From positions 124,001 to 188,000 of the forward strand of contig JACKEV010000008.1 of NCBI GenBank assembly GCA_020632795.1: 64,000 bases of DNA, written 5' to 3'. How positions within the stretch are numbered: position 1 is the first letter of the stretch; the number at the start of each line of letters is the position of its first letter. Below, piece after piece: positions 20,248-28,845 of this stretch. The notes below the pieces were generated by a model. It had not been told where the DNA came from. It made no database searches and was given only the letters and a program-made list of their open reading frames with translations. This stretch comes from Alphaproteobacteria bacterium. GTDB taxonomy: Bacteria; Myxococcota_A; UBA796; CAJQPC01. The translations under genes and the position numbers were made by a program.

Positions 20248-20841
20248 GTGGGAACCGACAAGAAAGAGAGGACCCAGAGCGCGCGGCGGCGGCTGCGAAG
20301 GGACGCCCAGCGGAACAAGGAGGACATCCTCGCGGCAGCCGTGGTCGCGTTCACGCAGGACGCGAACGCCTCCCTTGAGGGCATCGCGAGGGCCGCAGGC
20401 GTCGGCATCGGGACGCTCTACAGGCACTACCCCACGCGAGAGGTGCTCGTCGAGGCGGCGTACCGAAACGAGATCAAGCGGCTCTGCGATGTGGCTCCCA
20501 GGCTTTTGAAGCAGCACCCCCCCGACGTCGCGCTCGCTCGGTTCCTCGACTGCTTCATCGACGACATGCTGGCGAAGCGGGGGATGCTCGAGGCGATGCT
20601 GGCCGTGGTCACCGTGGACGCGGCGCCGCTCAACCAGAGCCTGGCGATGATCCGCGCGGCCGTCGCGCCCCTCATCGAGGCTGGCAGGTCCCAGGGCGTG
20701 CTGCGCGAAGATGCCACCGTGGCGGACTTCATCGCGGTCAAGGGAGCCATCGCCTTCGCCGGCCCGGAGCGGGGGCGACGGCTCGCGGTCCTCTTCCTCG
20801 ACGGCCTGCGCCGTCGTCCGCCCGCTCCGGATGAGCCCTGA
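20248..20841 (+). CDS. TetR-family regulator (SbtR-like type)
   Basis: 197 aa from GTG at VGTDKKERTQ, with AGGA about 9 nt upstream; other in-frame starts lie far upstream within shadow sequence. HTH is RAAGVGIGTLYRHYPTREVL; leader RRDAQRNKEDILAAA resembles the regulators at 14795 and 21948. Divergent from the aldo/keto reductase, whose operator region it presumably binds. Confidence 0.82.
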   Translation: MGTDKKERTQSARRRLRRDAQRNKEDILAAAVVAFTQDANASLEGIARAAGVGIGTLYRHYPTREVLVEAAYRNEIKRLCDVAPRLLKQHPPDVALARFLDCFIDDMLAKRGMLEAMLAVVTVDAAPLNQSLAMIRAAVAPLIEAGRSQGVLREDATVADFIAVKGAIAFAGPERGRRLAVLFLDGLRRRPPAPDEP

Positions 20842-20874
20842 GGCGGATGATGGCGCAGTGCCACCGCAGATCGC

Positions 20875-21837
20875 TCAGGCGGCCGGCTTGAACGCGACGC
20901 GCCCGACGGCCGCCGGGCCGGTGGTCAGGGCGCGACAGGCGTCCGCCCAGGCGGGGTCTCCCGGGTAGAGCTGGCTCCGTATCCAGGCCGCGCTGAGCGC
21001 CGCGACCGCCGCGACCCGCGCCGGGTCCTCGTCGGTGGTCTCGGCCACGTCCCAGCCGGAGATCCCGCCCAGGCCGTGCTCGCCGCCGAACACGGTGAGC
21101 AGGGACTTGGGGCCGGGGGCGAGGTGGTAGGGGTCGGCGTGCCAGTCCGGGCCCATGACCGTGAGGAAGGTCGAGGGATCCTGGTCGCCAGCGACGACCA
21201 GGGCGGGCGTGGACATCGTGGAGAAGTCCATGGTGATGAAGAACGGCCAGCGCTCCCGCACGTACTCCGTCAGCGCATCGCCGCCGCGCCCGGGGGCGGC
21301 CAACACGACCCCGGCCCGGATCCGCGCATCCCGGAGGTCCACCTCGGATGAACTCTGGGGGTCGATGAGCCGCGCCCCCAGCAGCAGGCTCGCGGTGTGC
21401 CCGCCCATCGAGTGACCGACCACGGCCACCCGGTCGGCGTCGAGGCGACCCCGGAGGTCGGGCACGGCGGCCTCGATCGCGCCCAGGTGGTCGAGGATGC
21501 GGGTCATGTCCAGGGCCCGGGAGCGCCAGTACAGGGGCGCCTCGGGGTCGGTGGGGTCCAGCTTCAGGGTGGGCGAGCTGAGGTGCGTGGGCTGGATGAC
21601 CACGAACCCCCGGCTGGCGAAGGCCTTCGCCAGCGGCGCGTAGCCCTCCAGGGACGACAGGTGGTTGGAGGAGCCCTGCCCGTGGGACAGCAGCACCACG
21701 GGCAGGCCGCTCCCGGTCACGGGCGCGGAGATCCGCATCTGCAGATCCACGGCCCGGCCGGGCGCGGGCAGGGTCACGGGGCTGACGGAGCGCACGGCGT
21801 CGGGGCCCAGGTGGGCGTTCGGAGTCGACGGGGTCAT
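20875..21837 (-). CDS. Alpha/beta hydrolase (PAF-acetylhydrolase/dienelactone hydrolase-like)
   Basis: 320 aa, no signal peptide. Oxyanion-hole region VVLLSHGQGSSNHL, nucleophile elbow VAVVGHSMGGH (GxSxG), acid probably in VVAGDQDPS, catalytic His in VFGGEHGLGG. The overall pattern resembles chlorophyllase/PAF-acetylhydrolase-type serine hydrolases. Divergent from TetR 21948. Its final codons are duplicated as a remnant at 18595-18631. Confidence 0.83.
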   Translation of the reverse strand: MTPSTPNAHLGPDAVRSVSPVTLPAPGRAVDLQMRISAPVTGSGLPVVLLSHGQGSSNHLSSLEGYAPLAKAFASRGFVVIQPTHLSSPTLKLDPTDPEAPLYWRSRALDMTRILDHLGAIEAAVPDLRGRLDADRVAVVGHSMGGHTASLLLGARLIDPQSSSEVDLRDARIRAGVVLAAPGRGGDALTEYVRERWPFFITMDFSTMSTPALVVAGDQDPSTFLTVMGPDWHADPYHLAPGPKSLLTVFGGEHGLGGISGWDVAETTDEDPARVAAVAALSAAWIRSQLYPGDPAWADACRALTTGPAAVGRVAFKPAA

Positions 21838-21884
21838 CGGGAGGATCCTCGGGTCAGGGGGGACGAGGTGGGGTATCCTGAATT

Positions 21885-21923
21885 CGGAACACCACTCCGT
21901 TTATATACGGAACAGTGTTCCGT
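21885..21923. promoter_or_regulatory. Tandem TetR operators between hydrolase and TetR
   Basis: A perfect 17-bp palindrome ACGGAACAGTGTTCCGT at 21907-21923 and a weaker copy (CGGA-N7-TCCG) at 21885-21899. Centres are 23 bp apart, the same geometry as at 14727-14769. Confidence 0.7.
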
Positions 21924-21947
21924 TTGTCAACGCGATATGAGGTCGCC

Positions 21948-22574
21948 ATGACCGACGACGATCCGACCCGGGAGACCCCACCGCGCAGCTTGCGGGCGGA
22001 CGCGGCCCGCAACCGCGAGGCGCTGCTGTCTGCGGCGGGGCAGGTGTTCGTCGCCAGCGGCGTCGACGCGCCCATCCGGGAGATCGCCGCCGCGGCGGGC
22101 GTCGGGATCGGGACGATCTATCGCCACTTCCCCAAGCGCTCCGACCTCATCGTCGCGGTGTACCGCCACCAGATCGAGGGCTGCGCGGCGGCGGGCCCGG
22201 CGCTGCTCGCCGAGGCCGCCTCACCGCTCGTCGCCCTGCGCGCGTGGTGCAGTCGCTTCGTCGACTTCCTGGCCACCAAGCACGGCCTCGCGGGCGCCAT
22301 GGGCTCGGACGCCAGCGGCTACGAGGCGCTCCACCGGCACTTCATCGACCGCCTGGTGCCCGTCTGCGCCCGCCTCATCGCCGCCGCCGCCGAGGCGGGC
22401 GAGATCCGCGCCGACGTCCGCGCCTACGAGCTGATGCGCGCGATCGGCAACCTGTGCATCGGCGGCGGCCCGGACTACGACCCCCGCCGGATGGTCACCG
22501 TCCTGCTGGACGGGCTGGCCGTCGGGGCGGGGGGGACGTCGACGGGCTCTCCTGAGCAGGTGGGGGGTGGGTGA
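21948..22574 (+). CDS. TetR-family regulator (SbtR-like type)
   Basis: 208 aa from ATG at MTDDDPTRET with GAGG upstream; an in-frame GTG upstream lies within the operator. Leader SLRADAARNREALLSAAG and HTH AAAGVGIGTIYRHFPKRSDL are closely similar to TetR 14795. Likely represses the divergent hydrolase gene and itself. Confidence 0.87.
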   Translation: MTDDDPTRETPPRSLRADAARNREALLSAAGQVFVASGVDAPIREIAAAAGVGIGTIYRHFPKRSDLIVAVYRHQIEGCAAAGPALLAEAASPLVALRAWCSRFVDFLATKHGLAGAMGSDASGYEALHRHFIDRLVPVCARLIAAAAEAGEIRADVRAYELMRAIGNLCIGGGPDYDPRRMVTVLLDGLAVGAGGTSTGSPEQVGGG

Positions 22575-22990
22575 TCAACCTTGTCGGGCCGTGACCTCGT
22601 TGGCGTTTTTCGAGGAGCGGTTCACGGGTGACGTGGCCGAGGGAGCAGGAACCGTCGCCAGTCAGAGGGCGCTCGTTTCCTGAGACCTCGTCGTCATCCG
22701 CCACACCGCCCCTATGCCCTCCCGGCTCCGTGGGGCTCCACCGGGTGACCGCTCGTCGGACTCCATCCCGGAGTCCTCCTCTCTCGTCTTCGCATCGGGC
22801 TCCGGCAGTCCAAGCCTCTCGCCCTCGCTCAGGCGTCCCCCGTTGGAGCCCCACTCCGCCTACGGGCTCCGGGGCTGAGAGGAGCAAGGGAGCGTTGGTA
22901 TCGTGATGGAGGCACAGTTCACAACCTGGTAGGTGCCCGATACCGGGTTGAGTGGAGGAACGTCGGACCGTTGGCTTCAACACGGCTCGA
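22575..22990. other. Non-coding stretch with repeated GGCTCC-type hairpins
   Basis: No convincing gene on either strand. It contains a perfect hairpin GGACTCC-ATCCC-GGAGTCC at 22758-22776 and several GGCTCC/GGAGCC pairs between 22725 and 22880. It could be a structured RNA or debris of a mobile element; I cannot name it. Confidence 0.35.
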
Positions 22991-23263
22991 TCAGTCGTCC
23001 TCGAAAGCCGCCTTTAGGATGAAGAACAAAGCGGCCGAGATACCTGCGCCAACCAACAACCCTGCCACGACGGTGCCAATGTCGGGTTGATTGACAGTCG
23101 CTGTCTGAAAGGAGTTCATCAACGCGACCTGCCTTGGGCTGGGGCTGAGGAGGCCTCGTTCCCATTTGGATACCGTCAGGGAGTGGACACCGAGAAGTTG
23201 CGCGAACTGGCCTTGAGTGAAGCCAAGAGAAATTCGGAGTTCACGGATTTGCCCTGGCAACAT
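22991..23263 (-). CDS. XRE-type HTH protein with C-terminal membrane helix
   Basis: 90 aa. Residues about 3-50 form a complete XRE/Cro HTH (IRELRISLGFTQGQFAQLLG, then VSKWERGLLSPS). Residues about 62-84 (IGTVVAGLLVGAGISAALFF) form one membrane helix, and the protein ends in AFEDD. A DNA-binding domain tied directly to the membrane is unusual. It follows the small membrane protein gene by 9 nt, so the two are an operon. Lower GC than its neighbours suggests acquisition. Confidence 0.75.
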   Translation of the reverse strand: MLPGQIRELRISLGFTQGQFAQLLGVHSLTVSKWERGLLSPSPRQVALMNSFQTATVNQPDIGTVVAGLLVGAGISAALFFILKAAFEDD

Positions 23264-23272
23264 GAAGGCGCT

Positions 23273-23668
23273 CTACCTTCTGCGTACCCCATCCGCCAGT
23301 GCGGAGGCGAGTAAGGCCAATCCCCCGACGATGGATCCAAGAACCAGAAGCCCGGTAACCGCCGCTCCGGTTCGAGTCTCCCGGAAGAAATGGGTGACCG
23401 CCTCGGTCGGCCCCCTATCAGGATCATGCCGATCTCGATGTACCAGGTAGTGTCCCCGGCCGTGGACATGGACATGGATTCGGGAGCCGTCACCCATCGG
23501 CATGGAATAGTCGTCCAGTTGGCCTGCTGGCTCTGCCAACATCAGGCGTTTGAAGCCCGCTGTGCTCGGGTGTGAGAGGTGACGGGCCGCTCGTACCCTC
23601 ACACCGGGTTGCAGGCGGTGCCAGTTGGAGCGGATCCAGTAGATCCACTGTTGGCGATGATAACCCAT
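23273..23668 (-). CDS. Small membrane protein of unknown function
   Basis: 131 aa from the ATG at MGYHRQQWIY. An ATG immediately before it is equally possible; a longer in-frame extension would read through the hairpin at 23672-23709. An aromatic/basic N-terminus is followed by DDYSMPMGDGSRIHVHVHGR and YLVHRDRHDPDRGPTEAVTH, then a single C-terminal membrane helix (GLLVLGSIVGGLALLASAL) and a basic tail. No family recognised. Operon partner of the XRE-membrane protein; both have the same soluble-then-helix layout. Confidence 0.55.
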   Translation of the reverse strand: MGYHRQQWIYWIRSNWHRLQPGVRVRAARHLSHPSTAGFKRLMLAEPAGQLDDYSMPMGDGSRIHVHVHGRGHYLVHRDRHDPDRGPTEAVTHFFRETRTGAAVTGLLVLGSIVGGLALLASALADGVRRR

Positions 23669-23671
23669 CAT

Positions 23672-23709
23672 TGACTCCAAGACTAAGCTCAGGCTTAGTC
23701 TTGGAGTCA
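23672..23709. promoter_or_regulatory. 17-bp perfect inverted repeat, loop TCAG
   Basis: Arms TGACTCCAAGACTAAGC and its exact complement are separated by TCAG. It abuts the start of the small membrane protein gene, so it may be the operator of the XRE protein or an RNA hairpin in the leader. Confidence 0.6.
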
Positions 23710-23789
23710 TCATCACCTGGAAGAGGAGCGCTGTCAAGTATTTGTGGAGTGGAGTCGTTCGTGGTGGTGGGAGAATCAAAAAAATCAGC

Positions 23790-24788
23790 TTAATCCTTTG
23801 TTATTAACACGATCTTCCCCTCCACCCCGCCGGCCTCCAGCATCTCATGCGCCCGCCGCGCCTCCGCCAGCGGCAGCCGCGCCGCCACCACCGGCGCCAG
23901 CTTGCCCGCCGCCAGCAGCCCCATCAACGCCGGCAGCGTCTCCGCCGCGAAGTCCCCCGCGTCCGGCGGCATCGGCGCGGACCGCCCGTCGGGCCGCAGG
24001 GCCAGCAGCGTCCGCATGAGCAGGCTGCCCGCGATGACCTTCAGGCCCTGCCGCTTCTCGGCCGCGACCCCGTACCAGATCAGCCGCCCGCCGCGCCGCA
24101 GGCACTGATACGACCGCCGGAGCTGCCGGGCCCCGCCGATGGGGTCGAACACCGCGTCCACGCCGTCGCCGGTCAGCTCGAGCACCCGCGCGACGAAGTC
24201 CTCGGTGCGGTAGTCGATGGGCGTCGCCCCCAGCCGCTCCACCATCCCGTGGTGCCGCGCCGAGGCGGTCCCGAACATCTCCAGCCCGGCCAGCCGGCCC
24301 AGCTCCACCATCGCGCTGCCCACGCCCCCGGCCGCGCCGTGGATGAGCACCCGCTCGCCGCGCTGCACCTTCGCCCCGTGGTGCAGCATCGTGTGCGCGG
24401 TCAGGTAGTTCACCACCAGGCAGACCGCCTGGGCGGGGTCCACCCCCTCGGGGACCGGGACGACGGCGTCCGCCGGCACGCAGATGCGCTCGGTGTAGCC
24501 CCCGTAGCCCAGGGTGTAGAGCCCCGCGGCCACCACCTGCCCCGCGGTCACCCCCGTGACGCCCTCGCCGACCGCGTCGACCGGCCCGACCACGTCCAGG
24601 CCCGGGTTGAACGGGACCTTGGGCGTCCCCGGGAGCCGGCCGGAGCGCCGCAGCATGCCATCGTGCGCCGAGACCCCCGCCGCCGCGACCTGGATCCGCA
24701 CCGCCCCGGGGCCGGGCTCCGGCACGGGCTCCTCCACCACCGCCAGCACCTCGGGCCCACCGTGTCGGGTGACGACGACGCTCTTCAC
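23790..24788 (-). CDS. NADPH:quinone oxidoreductase-like MDR enzyme
   Basis: 332 aa medium-chain dehydrogenase without the zinc ligands. N-terminal KSVVVTRHGGPEVLAVVEEP, GLDVVGPVDAVGEGVTG, nucleotide-binding LIHGAAGGVGSAMVEL and VDAVFDPIGG are typical of the QOR subfamily. GTG start overlaps the serine hydrolase stop (GTGA), so the two genes are coupled. The electron acceptor is unknown. Confidence 0.85.
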   Translation of the reverse strand: MKSVVVTRHGGPEVLAVVEEPVPEPGPGAVRIQVAAAGVSAHDGMLRRSGRLPGTPKVPFNPGLDVVGPVDAVGEGVTGVTAGQVVAAGLYTLGYGGYTERICVPADAVVPVPEGVDPAQAVCLVVNYLTAHTMLHHGAKVQRGERVLIHGAAGGVGSAMVELGRLAGLEMFGTASARHHGMVERLGATPIDYRTEDFVARVLELTGDGVDAVFDPIGGARQLRRSYQCLRRGGRLIWYGVAAEKRQGLKVIAGSLLMRTLLALRPDGRSAPMPPDAGDFAAETLPALMGLLAAGKLAPVVAARLPLAEARRAHEMLEAGGVEGKIVLITKD

Positions 24789-25864
24789 CCGTCCTCCAGG
24801 GAGGCCAAAAACGCCCCCACCATGTTGAGGTGCGACTTCTCCTGGCGCCAGGCGCGGTCGCTGTGGTCCCCGATGTGGGGGTCGGCCGTCACCACGACCA
24901 TCAGGTCCTGCTCCTCCACCAGGAAGATGAAGTTGCCCCCGTGCCCCCAGGCGAAGTCGACGTCCTGGGCCCCGGCGTGGGCCGACCACCACTGGTAGCC
25001 GTAGCCCCAGTCCTCGAACTCCGGGCCGGGGGTGAGCGTGCCGGTGGGGTCGGCCTGGCGTCGCAGGGAGGCCTCCACCCAGTCGGCCGGCACCACCTGC
25101 GCGCCGTCCCACACCCCGCCGTCCAGGTAGAGCTGCCCGAACCGGGCCATGTCCCGCGCGGTGACCTCCAGCCAGAACGCCCCCATGTAGTAGCCGTCGG
25201 CGTCCTGGATCCAGCCACCCACCTCCGCGCCGATGGGGTCGAACAGGTTCGTCTGCGCGTAGGTCCACAGGTCGGTCTCGCAGGCCCGGGCCACGATGAC
25301 CCCCAGCCAGTGGGACGTCAGGTTGCTGTACTGATGGATCGTGCCCGGGTCGGCGGTCAGCGGAAAGTCCACCATCAAATGGAGGTAGTCCCCGGTCAGC
25401 ACCGCGTCCCACAAAGCGGCGTCGGTCTCCTCCCAGGGGTAGCCCGAGCGCATCCGGAGCATGTCCTCGATGGTGATGTCGAGCTTGCGGGGGTCGTCGA
25501 CGGCGTCGACGTACTCGGGGAAGAAGGAGAACATCGTCTCGTCGATGCCCGCCAGGCAGCCCTGCTCCACCGCCAGGCCCATCAGCGCCGAGGTGAAGCT
25601 CTTGGTCACCGACTGCCGGGTGCTGAGCTGGTCGACGCCGCCCTCGTGGTAGTAGCGCTCGGCGACGAGCTGGCCGTCCTTGACCACCAGCAGGCCGTAG
25701 AGGGTGTCCTGCTTCTCGGCTTCGCAGTACAGCTCGCCCACCAGGGTCGGGTCCAGGCCCTGCGCGGCGGGGGTGGAGGTCGGCCAGTCGCCGGCCAGGG
25801 GGGTGAAGTCCACCGCGGTGGGGTCGCAGCGGTGGCAGCCGAGGATCGAGAGGAGGAGGATCAT
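24785..25864 (-). CDS. Serine beta-lactamase-like hydrolase, lipoprotein
   Basis: 359 aa. Start ATG at MILLLSILGCHRC gives a signal peptide with lipobox SILGC, unlike the longer upstream start. Class C/penicillin-binding fold motifs: SxxK as SVTK, YxN as YSN (QYSNLTSHWLG), and a His-Gly motif as WGHGGNF. Family members include esterases, DD-peptidases and 6-aminohexanoate hydrolases, so resistance is not implied. Coupled to the downstream oxidoreductase. Confidence 0.82.
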   Translation of the reverse strand: MILLLSILGCHRCDPTAVDFTPLAGDWPTSTPAAQGLDPTLVGELYCEAEKQDTLYGLLVVKDGQLVAERYYHEGGVDQLSTRQSVTKSFTSALMGLAVEQGCLAGIDETMFSFFPEYVDAVDDPRKLDITIEDMLRMRSGYPWEETDAALWDAVLTGDYLHLMVDFPLTADPGTIHQYSNLTSHWLGVIVARACETDLWTYAQTNLFDPIGAEVGGWIQDADGYYMGAFWLEVTARDMARFGQLYLDGGVWDGAQVVPADWVEASLRRQADPTGTLTPGPEFEDWGYGYQWWSAHAGAQDVDFAWGHGGNFIFLVEEQDLMVVVTADPHIGDHSDRAWRQEKSHLNMVGAFLASLEDG

Positions 25865-26016
25865 GGCCTCACCGAAATGCAAGGTCCATGCCGGGCTCCA
25901 CGGGGGCGAGCGGGGGGATGGGTGGGCCATCTCGCCCAGCGGGGTGTGCGGTATCGCTGGCGCTTGCCGCCCGCTCCCCGAAGGCGCTACGAGGGAGGCC
26001 CCGCCACGGAGGCCCT

Positions 26017-26979
26017 GTGAACGCGCACACCGAACTCGACCTCGAGGCCCACCGCCCCGCCCTGCTGGGGCACTGCTACCGCATGCTCGGCAGCGCCGCG
26101 GACGCCGACGACGCCGTTCAGGACACGATGGTCCGGGCCATCCGGGGTCTCTCCGGCTTCACCGGGCGGGCCGCCCTGCGCACCTGGCTGCTGCGCATCG
26201 CCACGAACGTGTGCCTGGACGAGCTGTCCCGGCGCAAGCGGCGGGCCCGGCCGATGGAGGCGCCCCCCGGGGCCCCCGGCGACCCCATCACCTTCACCCC
26301 GGCCGAGGACTGGGTCGAGCCCGTGCCGGAGGCCTGGCTGCTGCCGCCGAGCGCCGACCCCCACGCGGTCCTGGCCACCCGGCAGAGCATCCGCCTGGCC
26401 TTCGTCGCAGCCCTCCAGCACCTGCCGCCCCGCCAGCGCGCCGCTCTGCTGCTGACCCAGGTGCTGGGCCTCTCGGCGGCCGAGACGGCGGAGATCCTGA
26501 GCAGCACGGTGTCCTCGGTGAACAGCGCGCTGCAGCGGGCGCGGGCCCGGCTCACGGAGCTGGACCCTGCGGCGCCGGAGCCCCCCTCGACGGACCTCGC
26601 CGAGCGCTACGCGGCGGCCTTCGAGCGCTACGACGTCGACGCCCTCGTCGCCCTGATGACCGACGACGTGACCTTCTGCATGCCGCCCATCCCGCTGTGG
26701 CTGCGGGGCCGGGCCCACGTCACCACCTTCCTGCGCGGGCCGGGGGCGGAGTGCGAGGGCTCGGTGCTGGTGCCGGTGGCCGCCAGCGGGGCCGTGGCCT
26801 TCGCCCAGTACCGCCACGGCGGCCGCACCCCCTGGGGGCTGGTCGTGCTGGAGCGGCGCGGCGACCGCGTCTCCGGCATCAACACCTTCCTGGACGTCGC
26901 GCGGCTGTTCCCGCTGTTCGGGCTCCCGCAGGTTTTTTCATCCGGGCCGATGAGTTCCGGCGGCCCGCGGAGTCCATGA
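26017..26979 (+). CDS. ECF sigma factor with SnoaL-like C-terminal domain
   Basis: 320 aa from GTG at VNAHTELDLE with GGAGG upstream. Region 2 is LLGHCYRMLGSAADADDAVQD...RTWLLRIATNVCLDEL, and region 4 is LPPRQRAALLLTQVLGLSAAETAEIL. Residues about 195-310 form a SnoaL/NTF2-like domain (YAAAFERYDVDALVALMTDD), as in the long ECF groups (SigX5-like). Such sigma factors often control a neighbouring small enzyme; here the VOC gene follows by 49 nt. Confidence 0.87.
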   Translation: MNAHTELDLEAHRPALLGHCYRMLGSAADADDAVQDTMVRAIRGLSGFTGRAALRTWLLRIATNVCLDELSRRKRRARPMEAPPGAPGDPITFTPAEDWVEPVPEAWLLPPSADPHAVLATRQSIRLAFVAALQHLPPRQRAALLLTQVLGLSAAETAEILSSTVSSVNSALQRARARLTELDPAAPEPPSTDLAERYAAAFERYDVDALVALMTDDVTFCMPPIPLWLRGRAHVTTFLRGPGAECEGSVLVPVAASGAVAFAQYRHGGRTPWGLVVLERRGDRVSGINTFLDVARLFPLFGLPQVFSSGPMSSGGPRSP

Positions 26980-27028
26980 CGTGAGGGCGCGCGCTGCAGC
27001 GCACCCTGCACCCGAAAGGAGCACACCC

Positions 27029-27445
27029 ATGACCGCCAACATCAACCCCTACCTGAACTTCGACGGCCAGGCCTCCGAGGCCCTCGACTTCTACACGTCC
27101 GCGCTGGGCGGCGAGGTCGAGGGCGTCATGCGCTGGAAGGACATGCCCGGCCAGGAGGTCCCCCCCCAGCTCGCCGACAACATCATGCACGCCTGCCTCA
27201 AGGTGGGCGACGGCCGCATCATGCTGTCCGACCTGCCGCCCCACATGAAGGTCGCGGCGGGCAACCAGGCCCACGTCATGCTGGAGCTGACCGAGCCCGA
27301 CGACGTGGACCGCATCTTCGCCGCGCTCTCCGAGGGCGGCGAGGTGAAGATGCCCGTGGAGAACACCTTCTGGAACGCCCGCTACGGCCACCTCATCGAC
27401 CGCTTCGGGGTGAGCTGGATGCTGAACTGCTCGCTGGGGGGCTGA
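27029..27445 (+). CDS. VOC-family (PhnB-like) protein
   Basis: 138 aa, from ATG with AAAGGAG upstream. NPYLNFDGQASEALDFYTSA, MHACLKVGDGRIMLSD and WNARYGHLIDRFGVSWMLNC match the PhnB/DUF899-like glyoxalase-bleomycin-resistance fold. Members bind metals or small ligands; the substrate is not predictable. Probably co-transcribed with the ECF sigma gene. Confidence 0.85.
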   Translation: MTANINPYLNFDGQASEALDFYTSALGGEVEGVMRWKDMPGQEVPPQLADNIMHACLKVGDGRIMLSDLPPHMKVAAGNQAHVMLELTEPDDVDRIFAALSEGGEVKMPVENTFWNARYGHLIDRFGVSWMLNCSLGG

Positions 27446-27490
27446 GCCCGACCCGGGCGGGGGTGTAGCCTTGAAGATCCTGGAGGCTGC

Positions 27491-28732
27491 ATGTCCGCCC
27501 TGGTCCCCACCGACGTCCGCGTCCCCGTCAACATCCTCTCCCAGCACTTCGCCGACCACAAGGCGGAGACCTACCGTTGGCTGCTGGAGAACGCCCCGGT
27601 CAGCGAAGGGCGGGCGGGCTTCTACCCGATCTGGCTCGTCGCCCGGTACGAGGACTGCGCGGCGATGCTCACCGACGCGCGCTTCGTCCGGGACCGCGCC
27701 ACCTTCGGCGCCCGGAGCTGGTGGAGCAGCCTGACCCCCCGCCCGCTGTGGCTGGCGATGGACTCCATGATCCACCGCGACGACCCGGCCCACCGGCGGC
27801 TGCGGGGCTTCGTGAACCGGGCGTTCACCCCCAAGGCCATCGCCTCGCTGGCCCCGCGCGCCGAGCGCCTCACCGACGCGCTGCTGGACGGGCTGGCCGA
27901 GCGCGGGGCCGGCGGCCAGCCCGTGGACCTGCTGCAGCACTTCGCCCTGCCCATCCCGGTGCGGATCATCGGGGAGGTGCTGGGCATGGAGCCCGAGGAC
28001 ATGCCCCGCTTCCTGGCCACCGCGCGGGCGTTGACCGAGGGCCTGGCGGGCCTGCGCATCGTCCGCACGGTGGCGTGGGACCTGCCCCGGGCGGTCCGGT
28101 TCGTGGAGGGCGTCATCGCCCGCAAGCGCAGCCACCCGGGGGACGACGTGCTGTCCACGCTCATCCGGCTGGAGGAGGACGGCGACCGCCTGACCACCGA
28201 CGAGCTGGTCAGCATGATCTTCCTGCTGGTGCTCGCCGGGTACGAGACCACGGTCCACCTCATCACCTGCGCGGTGGTGACCCTGCTGGACCACCCCGAG
28301 GCCCTCGCGCAGGTCCGCGACGACCCCGAGCGCCTGCCGGCGGCGTTGGAGGAGGTCGTCCGCTGCGTGGGCCCGGTGCACGGCACCGAGCGCATGTTCG
28401 TGCAGGAGGACGTCACCCTGCACGGCGTCACCCTCCCCAAGGGCGCGATGGTCTTCCCCCTGCTGGGCGCCGCGAACCGGGACCCCCGGGCCTTCGACGA
28501 CCCCGAGGTGTTCGACATCGCCCGGTCTCCGAACCGGCACCTCGGCTTCGGCCGGGGGGCCCACTACTGCCTGGGCGCGCACCTGGCCCGCCTGGAGGCG
28601 CGGATCGCGGTGGGCAAGCTGCTGGCGCGCTTCCCGGACCTGCGGCTGGCGGTGCCTGCACAGTCGCTGCGCATCGCGAACGTGCCGCTGATGCACCGGT
28701 TCAAGGAGGTGCCGGTGGTGGTGGGGTCCTGA
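27491..28732 (+). CDS. Cytochrome P450 (second copy)
   Basis: 413 aa, GGAGG 5 nt before the ATG. Heme motif FGRGAHYCLGAHLARLEARI, I-helix LVLAGYETTVHL, ExxR in EEVVR, and DPAHRRLRGFVNRAFTP all match bacterial class I P450s such as the CYP107-like group. More canonical than the P450 at 12494. No redox partner adjacent. Confidence 0.94.
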   Translation: MSALVPTDVRVPVNILSQHFADHKAETYRWLLENAPVSEGRAGFYPIWLVARYEDCAAMLTDARFVRDRATFGARSWWSSLTPRPLWLAMDSMIHRDDPAHRRLRGFVNRAFTPKAIASLAPRAERLTDALLDGLAERGAGGQPVDLLQHFALPIPVRIIGEVLGMEPEDMPRFLATARALTEGLAGLRIVRTVAWDLPRAVRFVEGVIARKRSHPGDDVLSTLIRLEEDGDRLTTDELVSMIFLLVLAGYETTVHLITCAVVTLLDHPEALAQVRDDPERLPAALEEVVRCVGPVHGTERMFVQEDVTLHGVTLPKGAMVFPLLGAANRDPRAFDDPEVFDIARSPNRHLGFGRGAHYCLGAHLARLEARIAVGKLLARFPDLRLAVPAQSLRIANVPLMHRFKEVPVVVGS

Positions 28733-28845
28733 ACCGGCTCCTCCCAACGCTTCACAGGTGGTTGCCTTGTGAGCCAGTGACTGGTCAAACTGGCTTGGAT
28801 GGGTTGCCGGACGTTTCATACCAGGATGAGGGGCGGGCCCGGTTC

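Noticed and set aside
22495..22983. Minus-strand frame of 162 codons
   Set aside because: Pro/Arg/Gly-rich with no family pattern and it overlaps the TetR end; kept as non-coding.
28774..28784. CCAGTGACTGG palindrome resembling the operator at 16314
   Set aside because: Only the 9-base core CAGTGACTG is shared and no regulator is adjacent; probably chance.
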